NCBI GenBank assembly: GCA_963695445.1
Contig: CAVOGV010000053.1
Location: 1-64,000, forward strand
Direction: 5' to 3'
Origin: Thiohalocapsa sp963695445
Lineage (GTDB): Bacteria > Pseudomonadota > Gammaproteobacteria > Chromatiales > Chromatiaceae
DNA: 64,000 nt
In this document: piece by piece, positions 9,760-18,771 of the stretch
Layout of the letters: every line of letters starts with the position of its first letter
Numbering within the stretch: the first letter of the stretch is position 1
Notes under the pieces: generated by a model
What the model was told of the DNA's origin: nothing
Databases searched by the model: none
Seen by the model: only the letters and a program-made list of their open reading frames with translations
Program-made: the position numbers and the translations under genes

Positions 9760-10431
9760 ATGTACATTATTCAAGCTGGCGTGAAAGTCGTCGCGGTCCT
9801 GGGTATCGCTCTTATCACTGTCCTTCTCGTCGTGGCAATGTTGTACCTGTTGATCGGTGCGAAGCTCAGCGAGGAGGAGGGCACCATGACTCGTCCAACG
9901 ACCCGTGAAATCCCCGCGGACGCGGTTGAGCCAGACACCTTGGCAACATCGGAACAAAGTTCACAAGCCCCACCTCGCGCCGCTGAACTCGAACATTCAG
10001 TGCCGGTGTCCGAGTCTCTCGTTACGCTGCCCGACCCTCCGACTTCAGAACCCGACACTTCCATTTCCGCGCCAAAGCCGCTAGAGGAGTCGCCTCCTGA
10101 GTCTACACGCGATTCCAGCTCAGAGGCTGATGCAAGTCCGACGCTTGCCGCGGAGGCGGCACCAAGACCAACGGGTTCATCGTCGACGCTCCCGAAGATA
10201 TCCTCTGATGCGGCAAGGTCCGAACCCAGCCTGCCATCGCAGACAGTATTGGAGCCCGCGGACACGCGATACTATACGGTGAAAGAAGGGGATACGCTGT
10301 ACAGCATCGCACGGCAGGTCTATGGAGAAGGGAAGTATTGGCAGGTCATCTACGACGCCAATAGGGATCTGATCAAGGATCCGGTGAAGCTGAAATTGCA
10401 GTGGAAGCTTGAATTGCCGCCGCCTCAGTGA
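9760..10431 (+). CDS. Membrane-anchored LysM-domain protein
   Basis: A 223-residue protein with an N-terminal membrane helix (about residues 8-33), a long acidic, Pro/Ser-rich linker (about 40-165) and a C-terminal LysM domain (about 170-220: YYTVKEGDTLYSIARQVYG, then IYDANRDLIKDP and LKLQWKLELP). LysM binds peptidoglycan glycan strands, so the protein would bridge inner membrane and cell wall. Two-domain proteins of this layout are common in proteobacteria and are usually uncharacterised. No enzyme domain is present. Frame intact; neighbours give no functional hint. Confidence 0.85.
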   Translation: MYIIQAGVKVVAVLGIALITVLLVVAMLYLLIGAKLSEEEGTMTRPTTREIPADAVEPDTLATSEQSSQAPPRAAELEHSVPVSESLVTLPDPPTSEPDTSISAPKPLEESPPESTRDSSSEADASPTLAAEAAPRPTGSSSTLPKISSDAARSEPSLPSQTVLEPADTRYYTVKEGDTLYSIARQVYGEGKYWQVIYDANRDLIKDPVKLKLQWKLELPPPQ

Positions 10432-10663
10432 CAGCTCAAAGACAAGTTAAACGACTTATCAAGCAACCTTATTTGCGTCGATCCGGTAACTCCATTCACT
10501 GATCGTCACGGCGCGCCGGCACCGTGACGGGGCTTGCGCCGCTCCAGCGGCGCGTCGGCGGCAGCGGCTATGGAAACTGACCTGGGCGCGCGGATTTGCT
10601 GTGGGAGACGCGGCGCTGGAGCGCCGCGGGATGCGTTCCGCGCTGGAGCGCCGGAACGATCAG

Positions 10664-10889
10664 TAAACCGCTCGGCTTCGTCGCCATCCTCGGCATCCTC
10701 GCCCTGGTCGGCATGATCCCGATCGCCCCAACGGTGTTCTGGGGCTCGATGGCCTACGCCATTAGGGTCGGCCTCGCAGTCGCCTCGCTGCTGACGCTGG
10801 TGTTCTTGCCGACGCTGTATGTCACCTGGTTCGGGGGTAAGGCGCCGCATGTCGCCTCCACCAGTCCGGGAGAACCTCACGCAACCTGA
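10664..10889 (+). pseudogene. Fragment of RND pump gene with 144-bp internal deletion
   Basis: This stretch encodes KPLGFVAILGILALVGM joined directly to IPIAPTVFWGSMAYA and then LAVASLLTLVFLPTLYV, which is the C-terminal end of an RND pump nearly identical to 8609-8930 in this window. The 48 residues between the two parts are missing in frame. In the full gene the same 11 bases TCGGCATGATC flank exactly this segment (8652-8662 and 8796-8806); the fragment has a single copy at 10708-10718. This is the signature of deletion between short direct repeats. Preceded by a GC-rich palindromic stretch; no start codon of its own. Confidence 0.85.
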
Positions 10890-11110
10890 CCGATCCATAC
10901 ACCAGCATCGCATCGTTGCATCGCGTGCCTGACGATGGGTCGACGAGGATCGCTTTGGACCGGCCCCGCGAGCGTTAACCGACGCGACCGCGGCTGCGAT
11001 GAGAAAATCCCAGCCTCGCGCACCGGTGCGATTTATCGCTGAGGCTCAACCAAGGGCTCACTGTAAGCCGGTCAGCAGTCAATGAACCCCAGTACGCCTG
11101 ATGCGGAGGA
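10890..11110. other. Spacer between RND fragment and Uma2 gene
   Basis: 220 bp without a supported gene; downstream of both the RND fragment and the Uma2 gene, which converge on it. I see no strong terminator. Confidence 0.4.
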
Positions 11111-11671
11111 TCAGCGATCGCCGACGAGCTCACCGAGCGATTGCCGGACGAAACCGATCGATTCCAGTTCCAGGTCGTCATCAACGGTCAGGGTGTAACG
11201 GGTCCAGAAGCGTCCGCCGCGGCGATAGAGCACTGCGCCGCCCGTTTTCGGGTCCAACAAGAGATATTCAAGCAGGGATTCCAGGGCCTGGTAGTTGACC
11301 CGCTTCTCGCCGTCGTCGTTCGCTGCGGTCTTCGGCGACAGCACTTCGACAAGCAGCTGTGGCGCGGTTTCGAAGTAGTCGTCGGCGTCAGGCGGCAGCG
11401 GATCACAACAGACCATGATGTCCGGGTAGTAGAAGCGGTTCGCCCGTTCGATACGGACCTTCATGTCGGACTGGTAGACACGGCAAGTCGAGCCTTCCAG
11501 ATGGTTGCCGAGCAGCCGCGCAACACGCGTTGCTAGCAGGTTGTGCGCCCGCGACCCGCCGGCCATGGCCACGACCTCGCCATCGAGGTACTCGTGGCGC
11601 TCTTCGGCATCGCGTTCTGAGCGGAGGTAGTCGGCCGGCGATACACGATCGATGACAGTTGCGTTGGACAT
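11111..11671 (-). CDS. Uma2 family PD-(D/E)XK endonuclease-like protein
   Basis: A 186-residue protein beginning MSNATVIDRVSPADYL, with GGGAG ahead of ATG 11671. Key Uma2 (DUF820, COG4636) features are present: EYLDGEVVAMAGGSRAHN near the start, YYPDIMV with the catalytic-type Asp, then PQLLVEVLSPKTAANDDGEK carrying the E-x-LS core, and YLLLDP. The family has a restriction-endonuclease fold and is numerous in cyanobacteria and some gammaproteobacteria; biological role is unsettled. The frame could be read upstream of 11671 but without a ribosome site. Monocistronic here. Confidence 0.88.
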   Translation of the reverse strand: MSNATVIDRVSPADYLRSERDAEERHEYLDGEVVAMAGGSRAHNLLATRVARLLGNHLEGSTCRVYQSDMKVRIERANRFYYPDIMVCCDPLPPDADDYFETAPQLLVEVLSPKTAANDDGEKRVNYQALESLLEYLLLDPKTGGAVLYRRGGRFWTRYTLTVDDDLELESIGFVRQSLGELVGDR

Positions 11672-11851
11672 GTGCCGGCTCCCTTGGTGGGGTCTATGCA
11701 AGCGGATCGGCCTCGGCGAATCCCGTTGTCGGTATGCGGCCATCCCCGTCGCGACGTGGCATCTCGCTGCTCGCAATGGTCGTCTCGGGGCGGGGCTCAG
11801 GTCAAGGATAGGCAGCAAATCTGCGAACCTTGTGGGGTCCGAATCTCGTAG

Positions 11852-12340
11852 CTAGTCTCGAATTTCGTAGTCTCCTATTGGAACCGACGATGCTCGCCTT
11901 GTATTGCTCTCGCGGTTTGCGCCATAGGTCCTGAGCACAGCATTCAGGGCGAATAGCAACAACAGGGCCGAGAGCCCAAAGGCCGGGCCGAAGAGCATGT
12001 GTTCATGCGCGGCCACCGCGGCAACCATTCCGCTCGCGGTGCGTCCCCCGAGTATCGCGTAGTCGACTGACAGTACAAGCAGCGCAAACAAGGCGAAGGT
12101 GAAGACGACTACGGCATTGGTGCATTGCAGGTCTTCGCGCTCGGCCTCGTGGTCGAGTGGCAGCAGCTCCTAGACCATCGGGCCGACCGTCAGCGCCAGC
12201 ACCGCATAGGACGCCCGCTGCGCCGCCGGCAGGGCCTCGTCGAGCTCCTTCGGCAGATGGGTGGTTTACAGGTCATGGTCCTGGCGGCGTAACTGCTCGA
12301 TCGCGGTCCAGGCGCCGATCAAGAGCGATCGCGCATGTAC
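11852..12340 (-). pseudogene. Decayed membrane protein gene with two in-frame stops
   Basis: The readable end (11852-12091) encodes 79 residues with two membrane helices (LLVLSVDYAIL; GLSALLLLFALNAVL). Upstream in the same frame the protein-like text continues (LIGAWTAIEQLRRQDHDL, LPKELDEALPAAQRAS, ALTVGPMV) but is cut by TAA at 12268-12266 and TAG at 12172-12170. Unlike the other broken genes here, these are substitutions rather than frame slips, so this one looks truly degraded. The protein family is not recognised; a membrane protein with a cytoplasmic helical part is all that can be said. Confidence 0.6.
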
Positions 12341-12441
12341 CTCCGCGAAGCACTTGGCCGCCGCGCCTGTCGGCGCTCCCGGCGGTGTGTTATTGTCCAG
12401 CGAGAATTGACACAAGGCGTGTTGTTAGCATATTGCGCGAG

Positions 12442-12479
12442 CGTTGATTGGGTTGCCTTTCGTTGATTGGGTTGCCTTT
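12442..12479 (+). repeat. Perfect 19-bp tandem duplication
   Basis: CGTTGATTGGGTTGCCTTT occurs twice head to tail (12442-12460 and 12461-12479) about 70 bp upstream of the channel gene. It lies in the likely 5' region of that gene and could alter promoter or operator spacing. Copies are identical, implying a recent duplication or an assembly artefact. Confidence 0.85.
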
Positions 12480-12549
12480 CACCGGCACACCCTGAGCTTA
12501 ACCGAGACGGCCGAGCCAAAGACGCGGATCGAGTGGACGGGACTTATCC

Positions 12550-14506
12550 ATGCTGAGCAGAATCAAGCACTGGCTGACATTTCGCCTCGAGCGGATGGTG
12601 ATGCACGGCCCCCTGGCGCGCTTCGCGATCATCCTCGGCCTGGTGGTTGCCGTCGCGGTGGTCGCGGGCCTATTGGTGCGCGCGGTTGCCCCCGGCTTCG
12701 AGTCCACCGGCGAGGCGATCTGGTGGGCCTTTCTTCGGCTGACGGACCCCGGCTACCTGGGAGATGACGTCGGCGTCGCCCGGGCATCGGTGTCCACCGC
12801 GGTCACCGTGCTCGGCTATATCCTGTTCATGGGTGCGCTGATCGCCATCCTGGTGCAGTGGCTCGACCGCACGCTGAACCGCCTGGAGCGCGGGCTCACG
12901 CCCATTGCGCTCAACGCGCACGTCGTGCTGCTCGGTTGGACCAGCCGCACGCCGAGCGTGTTGGAGGAGATCCTGGCCTCGGAGGGGCGCATTGAGCGCT
13001 TCCTACGCAGCCGCGGTGTACGGCGGCTTCGGGTGGCCGTGCTGGCGGAGAGTGCCGGCGCGGACCTGGTGCACGAGCTGCGCCAGCAGCTGCGCGAGCG
13101 TTGGAGCGCCCGCCGGATCATCCTGCGCAGCGGGTCGCCGCTGGAGATCGAGGCACTTGGCCGGATCGACTTTGCGCACGCCGCCGCGGTGGTTATCCCT
13201 GCCGCGGATACCACCGCCACCAGCGCGCTCGACGCCGATGCGCGCTCCGTCAAGACCCTGATGATGATGGGCGCGGCACTGGCCGAAGACCCGCCCGAAG
13301 AGCCCCCGCTGATGGTGCTGGAACTGCAGGACACCAGCTACGCGCCCTGGCTGCGGACACTGTATCCGGGGCCGTTGGAGGTCATCGGCGGTGACGACGT
13401 GCTGGTGCAACTCATGGTGCAGAGTGTGCGCCATCCCGGCTTGTCACACGTCTACGAAGAGATCCTGTCCGATCAGCGCGGCTCCCAGATCTATGTCCGC
13501 GAACAGCCGGACTTGGTAGGGGCGTCGATTCGCCAGCTCGCCTATGCCTTCCCGGAGGGCGTACTGCTGGGCCTCGTGCGACCGAACGGTGACGGCTTTG
13601 CGGCGCTGCTGAATCCGCCGGATACGCTGTTGGTCGAACCTGGCGACCGCGTTGTCGTGCTGGCAACGCGCTATTCGGATGCGCGACCACCGGATGGGCT
13701 CGCCTCCGCACAGCAGTTGGCGGAACGACCGCCGCCGTCGGCATGCAGACCGATCCAACGCCGCGTTCTGGTGCTGGGCTGGAACCATCTGGTACCGGCG
13801 CTGATGGAGGAATTCGCCTCGCATCCGCACGATCGGTTCCAGATCGACATCGTCTCCGAGGTCACCGCGTCGAAGCGACGCAAGCGCCTGGCCGCGGAGG
13901 GCATCCCCGAGGATCGCATCCAGATCAGCCACCACGAATTCAACTACACCGTCCCGGCGTATCTCGCGGGCATCGATCCGAGCAGCTACGACAACGTGCT
14001 GCTGCTGCGCAGCGAGAGGCTCAAGACCGATTCGGAATCCGACGCGCGGACCATTTTGGCCTACCTGTTGCTGCGCCAGCTCACGGCCGACACGGCGGGC
14101 CCACATGTCTTCATGGAGCTGATCGACCCCGACAACAGCCATCTGTTCGAGAATCGCCTCGAGAACGAGCACACCGAAATCGTCGTCACCTCGCGCATCG
14201 TCAGCCACATGCTGGCCCGGGTGGCGCTGCGCCGGGAGCTTCGCTGCCGTGTTCGACGAGCTGTTCAGCTCCGGCGGCTGCGATATCACCTTCCGCAGGA
14301 TTGCCGACTACGACCTGGCCCCAGGGCACTATGTCTTCGCCGACCTGCAGAAGGCCGTGGACGAACGCGGCGACATCGCCATTGGCCTGCGCCGGCACCA
14401 GCGTCGGCGGGACAGCGACGGGGGCATTCTGCTCAATCCCGGCAGCGACGAACAGCTCGACCTCACGGACCTGGACGATCTGGTCGTGCTGTCCACGTCC
14501 GACTGA
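12550..14506 (+). CDS. CASTOR/POLLUX-type ion channel with RCK/TrkA-N domains, frameshifted
   Basis: About 652 codons. Two membrane helices (about residues 24-50 and 77-100) flank a short pore-like region with LRLTDPGYLGD, then two Rossmann-like regulatory modules (AHVVLLGWTSRTPSV near 118; RRVLVLGWNHLVPAL near 405). This is the layout of the CASTOR/POLLUX/DMI1 family, plant nuclear cation channels with many bacterial relatives. The frame breaks near 14243 (GAGCTTCGCTGCC); after it the last module continues (AAVFDELFSSGGC ... DLVVLSTSD) to TGA 14504-14506. Start ATG 12550 has weak Shine-Dalgarno support. Substrate ion is not shown by the sequence; potassium or calcium are the family's candidates. 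Confidence 0.85.
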
Positions 14507-14539
14507 CCTCGGCGCTCGCGCGACTGATCTTCTCTCAGG

Positions 14540-16352
14540 TCACTCCAAGCGATCACGATCAGCGACTCGGCGACCCCGGCGAGCAGCAGTTTGATCGCCG
14601 TTGCGGATCATCAAATAGCGCATCGTGGCGGGGTCAGCGAATGGTGGCTCCCGCCGCCGCTGGGTGCCGCCTGACCGATTGAGACCACCTAATCCCGGAT
14701 CGTCCGCCTGTCCCTGCGCCGCTGCGGATCTTTGCTGTTGCGCGACATCCATCAGAATGATGTGCCTGATTTCGGCCACCGCGGCGGGGTGATCGAAGCC
14801 ACCATGGCCGGTCGGAACAATAAGCTCGGACTCGGCGCTCACGACCCGCGCGCTTCGCACCGGCACCACCCCGTCGGACCCGGCGCTGCCGTCGCCGCGG
14901 CCGCGGTTACCGATGATGGAGTGCACCGGCACCACGGGGGTCGTGTTGCTCAGTGCGCGCAGGAACAGCGAGCGCGGCGAGAGACCGTGGATACTCGTTG
15001 GGATGCGACGGCTTTCGAGCCCGGCGAGCTGGTTGGCCGCATGCTCCGCCTCGGTCAACAGGGCGTCCGGCAGCCGAATCAGACGGACGGCCAGCGCACC
15101 CAGGCTGTTAGCGGCGAGGCGGCTGCCGCGGTGCGGAACGAACAGGAACACGACCCGGGAGACGTCGGTGCGAGGTTCGAAGATCAACGCCCGCCGCACG
15201 CGGTTGTAGTACGGACAATTCGGAGACACCGGGCATGATCGTCTCGGCGACCGCCGGGCTCATCCGCGACACCTGCGCTCGCGACAGAATGCCGCCCATG
15301 CTGTGGCCGATGAGGATCATCTTGTGCCGCAGCCCGGTGCGAGCGACTGCATCGTTCAATGCCTCGCGTAATTGCAGTGCTGACAGCGGCACCGGTTGAC
15401 CGGTGGGGTAGTAGAAGAACCAGAGCTGACAGCAATCGCGAATAGCCGGATCGGCAAGCAGCTGCGTGACCAAGGGCTCCCAGACGCCGGGGGTGGACAG
15501 GAGTCCGTGCACCAGCACGACCGGGATCTTGTCGGGGTCGAAGGGTTGCAAGAAGACGATGCGGGGCTCGCCGGTAAAGTGTCCCGGCCGCACGAGATTG
15601 GCGATGGCGGCCATGGGCCTGACACCCGTGGCCTTGGTCGCCCTGAGCGGTGCGTACAGGTCCATGGCGACCGGCAGTGGGCCCGACTTCGTTGCCACCT
15701 GGGCCACCGCCTCGGGGTTCACGAGATCCGACTCGCAACAGGCCGTACGGCTCATGGGCAGATCCCGAGTGGCTACTCGCGATGTGACCGGCTCCTGCAT
15801 GGCCGGCTGTATTGGAAGCGCCGCCGCGCTGTTGCGTCGAGACGGGTTGCCGGGCTGAACCACAAGGGTTGCGGGCAGGTGATAGCCGGCCCGCGGCGCG
15901 TTCGGATCTCCTGGCGCTGCTAACCTCGCCACCACGGGTAGGCCCATACCGGCCCGTTCGAGCCCCGCCGGCTTGGCGCGGGGGCGGGTGACGGGCGTGA
16001 TTTGGCTCAGCTCGGCAGGGTCGAGCAGCGCATCTTCCTGAGCGATACCTCTGATGGTCCGCGGTGGCGTGGCCTCATCGAGCAGGAGCGGGAGGTGGCT
16101 TGCCAGCAATTGCCGATGCCGAGCCTCGCTGCGGGCCAAGGTCTCGGGCCGGTCAAGGCTTTGCGCTATGGCATCGATGGACGCCGTCAGGCTGCGGGCG
16201 AGCGCGGCATCCGCCGCTTCGGTGCCCGCGGCGCCCGGCTGCAGCAGGGTAGGCACGGACTGACACCCGGCAAGCAGCAGCAGGGTCAGCGCGAGCGCGT
16301 ATCGCCTCGGCTTCCGACCCCTGCGCGGAGAGTCTGGGTGAGCTCCGCCCAT
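14540..16352 (-). CDS. Alpha/beta-hydrolase (lipase/esterase-like) lipoprotein, frameshifted
   Basis: A secreted serine hydrolase of about 600 codons. Start ATG 16352 gives a lipoprotein signal with lipobox LLLLAGC. The N-terminal third is a variable linker region; the hydrolase core begins at VVLVHGLLSTPGVW (oxyanion HG), with the nucleophile elbow GHSMGG and, after a frame break near 15200-15220, the C-terminal part containing FLFVPHRGSRLA and ESELIVPTGHGG with the catalytic-type His. An in-frame ATG 54 codons upstream is possible but has no signal value. The stop at 14540 probably lies beyond the native end, since the last 50 residues are low-complexity; another small slip may hide the true stop near 14735. 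Confidence 0.78.
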
Positions 16353-16599
16353 GCCCCTGGCGTGCCATGGGGCCGCGGCGTCCCGCCAAGCGGTATGGGC
16401 CGGCATCGATGTTTCGGCGTGCCTTTGGGCGTCAGTGCGGATCAGCCCGTCCGCGACAGGCCGAGGCAGACTGCCATCTTCAGGTGTTTGCTGGTCGCTG
16501 GACATCTCGATCAAACCTCAGATTTGACTTTGTTCAGGTTTCACCGTGTGGTGATGGCTTCGCAGCGCTCAGGGCTCGATGCCTCGCGCCCGCCGCGTC

Positions 16600-17650
16600 T
16601 CACCATTCATAGCCGAGTTTGAGACGCAGGGTTTCGTCGGTAGGATTGGCGTCGACAGCCGGTGGATCTTCGGTGTCTATCTCGTACTCGATGGCGCCGA
16701 CGAAGCCCCTGCTCAGCGGCATCCGCAGCCCTGCCCAGGAGACCCAGAGATTCTTGTCCATGTCGCTCAGCGACGTGAACCCCATGCCATGCAGGTAGAC
16801 CTCAAACCGCTCATCCAGCACGGGTTGCTCATAGTCCACGAACAGGCCCGGTCCCCAGTACGATTCGTTGTCGTTGGTGTAGTAGTCCTCGTTCAGGTAC
16901 ACGGGTCCCACCTCGAGGTTCAAACGGGCGCCGCCCGGCTCGAACGCATAACCCACCGCCGGCCCAGCGTTTGTGCGTAGACGGATGTCGGCGAATCGAT
17001 CATTCTTGAGGCGCAGCCACGCGGCGCCATACCAAGGCGTCTTCGGGAAAAAGCGGGTGTACTTGTTGTTCAGCGTCCAGTTGTCGGTGGTCCGCTGGCC
17101 GTTGGTCGTGTCGTATTCGAGCTGACCAAAGGTCTCAAGTTCGCTCCAGCGGCGTCGATAGCGCAGGGTCGCATCGACATCCAGCTCGGTGCTTTTCCAG
17201 AGTTGCCGGTCTGATCCTCCAGCGCCAGGTTGATCCGGCCGCTGAACTTGCCGCCGTCCCCCATCTCCCAGGGCTCAGGCTGGATTACGCGTACCTGATT
17301 CGTCGCCACGGTCATCGGCTCGCGACCGGCGGGCGCTGTCGAACCGCAGGGATTCTTTCTGTCTTTCAGCGCTGCGACGGTGACGACCCGTTCGTCATCG
17401 AGCAGCACCGTTGCCGGCGCGTCCAGCCTGACATCGCTGACCTGCCCCCAATCGACGCGATGGTTCCGGCATACGCGGTGCGTATGAGCAGTTCGCCGCC
17501 CTCCTGACGCAGCACCTCTCCGGTGAGACGGTCGCCATTGCGCATGATGACCGTATCCGCCAGCGTGGGCTCCATCAGCAGAGCCAAAGCCAGCGCGGTG
17601 CCCTGGATCAGCGGTGTGTGGGCGGCAGGAGCCGAACGTTCGGGCGGCAT
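16600..17650 (-). CDS. DUF481 family outer-membrane protein (YdiY-like), frameshifted
   Basis: About 350 codons. The start region at 17650 encodes a signal peptide (HTPLIQGTALALALLMEPTLA) followed by DTVIMRNGDRLTGEVLRQEGG, a typical N-terminus of these proteins. The frame then changes at least twice (near 17455 and near 17195), with protein-like text DWGQVSDVRLDAPATVLLDD, RRWSELETFGQLEYDTT, and finally VGPVYLNEDYYTNDNESYW and a barrel end LRLKLGYEW. DUF481 proteins are salt-induced outer-membrane beta-barrels in some bacteria. Upstream is the repeat array of the RAYT gene, so the gene and the transposase diverge. Precise break points are uncertain. Confidence 0.72.
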
Positions 17651-17724
17651 CCGCTTCGGGCAGCAAGTTGCCAGCTGGGGCACGCCGGGACTGCTCGACA
17701 GCGGAGAACCCTTCCAAGAAAACA

Positions 17725-17776
17725 GGAAAACCGGGGACAAGGAAAACGGGAGGAAAACCGGGGACAGACCACGGTT
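17725..17776 (+). repeat. REP-like repeats upstream of RAYT gene
   Basis: Copies of GGAAAACCGGGGAC at 17725-17738, a partial copy at 17741-17750, and a longer copy at 17752-17776 reading GGAAAACCGGGGACAGACC and continuing ACGGTT. The reverse complement of the long copy appears twice after the transposase gene. Such inverted flanking repeats are the hallmark of a RAYT with its own REP family. Confidence 0.85.
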
Positions 17777-17825
17777 TCCTGCTATCATCGCCCGATCTTT
17801 TCCTTCGAGACAACGGCAGATCGGT

Positions 17826-18546
17826 ATGCCCACGACACGCCCGCATTGTCGCCGCCGGCTTCCCCATGCACGTCATTCTGCGGGGCATCGATCGGACCGC
17901 GATCTTCTTCGCCGAGGGCGATTATCGGATGTTTTTGGGTACCCTGGCAGCGCTCGCGGAAAGCGAGTCGGTTCGGGTCCACGCCTACGTCCTGATGACC
18001 AACCATGTGCATCTGCTGATGACGCCTGCAACCGACCGTGAACCCGCTCGACTGATGAAGGGGCTTGGCCAACGCTACGTGCAGCACATCAACCGCACCT
18101 ACCGTCGAACCGGGACGCTTTTCGAAGGACGCTTCCGCTCGGCGGTCATCGAGACCGACGGCTATCTGTTCGCCTGTCAACGCTACATCGAGCTGAATCC
18201 GGTGCGCGCAAGCATGGTTCGGACTCCGGAGGATTACCCGTGGTCGAGTTACCGCTGCAACGCGCTGGGAGTCGCCGATCCCGTGATCACTCCGCACCCG
18301 CTGTATCTGGACCTTGCCGACGCAGACGAGGCGCGACGCTCCAGGTACTGCGGACTCTTCGCCGACGCGCTATCGCAGGACATGCTGACAGCCCTTCGCG
18401 ACGCGACCAATGGTGGCTTCGTCTTGGGCAGCCAACGCTTTCAGAAACAGATTGCGACGATGGTCGGTCGGCGTACTTGGCCCGGCACGTCAGGCCGACC
18501 GAGGAAAGAGCCGGCCGACACCAATCAGCTCGATCTACCGATATAG
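17826..18546 (+). CDS. REP-associated tyrosine transposase (RAYT, Y1_Tnp)
   Basis: About 239 codons, the normal size. The HUH catalytic pair is visible in MTNHVHLLMTPA, the N-terminal FPMHVILRGIDRTAIFF is the family signature, followed by RTGTLFEGRFRSAVIE, RYIELNPVRASMV and WSSYRCNALG. The catalytic Tyr is expected near YLFACQRYIELNP. Start ATG 17826 gives M-P-x-H-A-R-I if one C of the CCC at 17828-17830 is an extra base; the unbroken in-frame ATG is 17866. RAYTs are single-copy domesticated IS200/IS605 relatives that mobilise REP palindromes. Inverted REP-like copies flank it on both sides. It diverges from the DUF481 gene. Confidence 0.92.
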
Positions 18547-18552
18547 GCCTTA

Positions 18553-18612
18553 AACCGTGGTCTGTCCCTGGTTTTCCACTAGTTTTCCAACCGTGGTCTG
18601 TCCCTAGTTTTC
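18553..18612 (-). repeat. REP-like repeats downstream of RAYT gene
   Basis: Two copies of AACCGTGGTCTGTCCCT, each running into AGTTTTC or GGTTTTCC (18553-18577 and 18589-18612), in inverse orientation to those upstream at 17725-17776. Together they frame the transposase gene with inverted repeats. Confidence 0.85.
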
Positions 18613-18771
18613 GCGCCTCGTGTCACGGCCGACGCCGAGCAGGAAACTGCGCCTTGACTAAAAGAATCTGTGCCGCGATACGTAGGCGCCCGCGGCGGAT
18701 GGCTCGGGCTTCGTCGTCGTGGGGGATCGAGAGTCAGCTTGCCAGCGGAAAAGCAGAACCCGTAGCGGGTT

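Noticed and set aside
16002..16622. 206-codon plus-strand frame over the lipase and DUF481 gap
   Set aside because: Antisense to the lipase lipoprotein whose motifs are clear; composition is that of a shadow frame.
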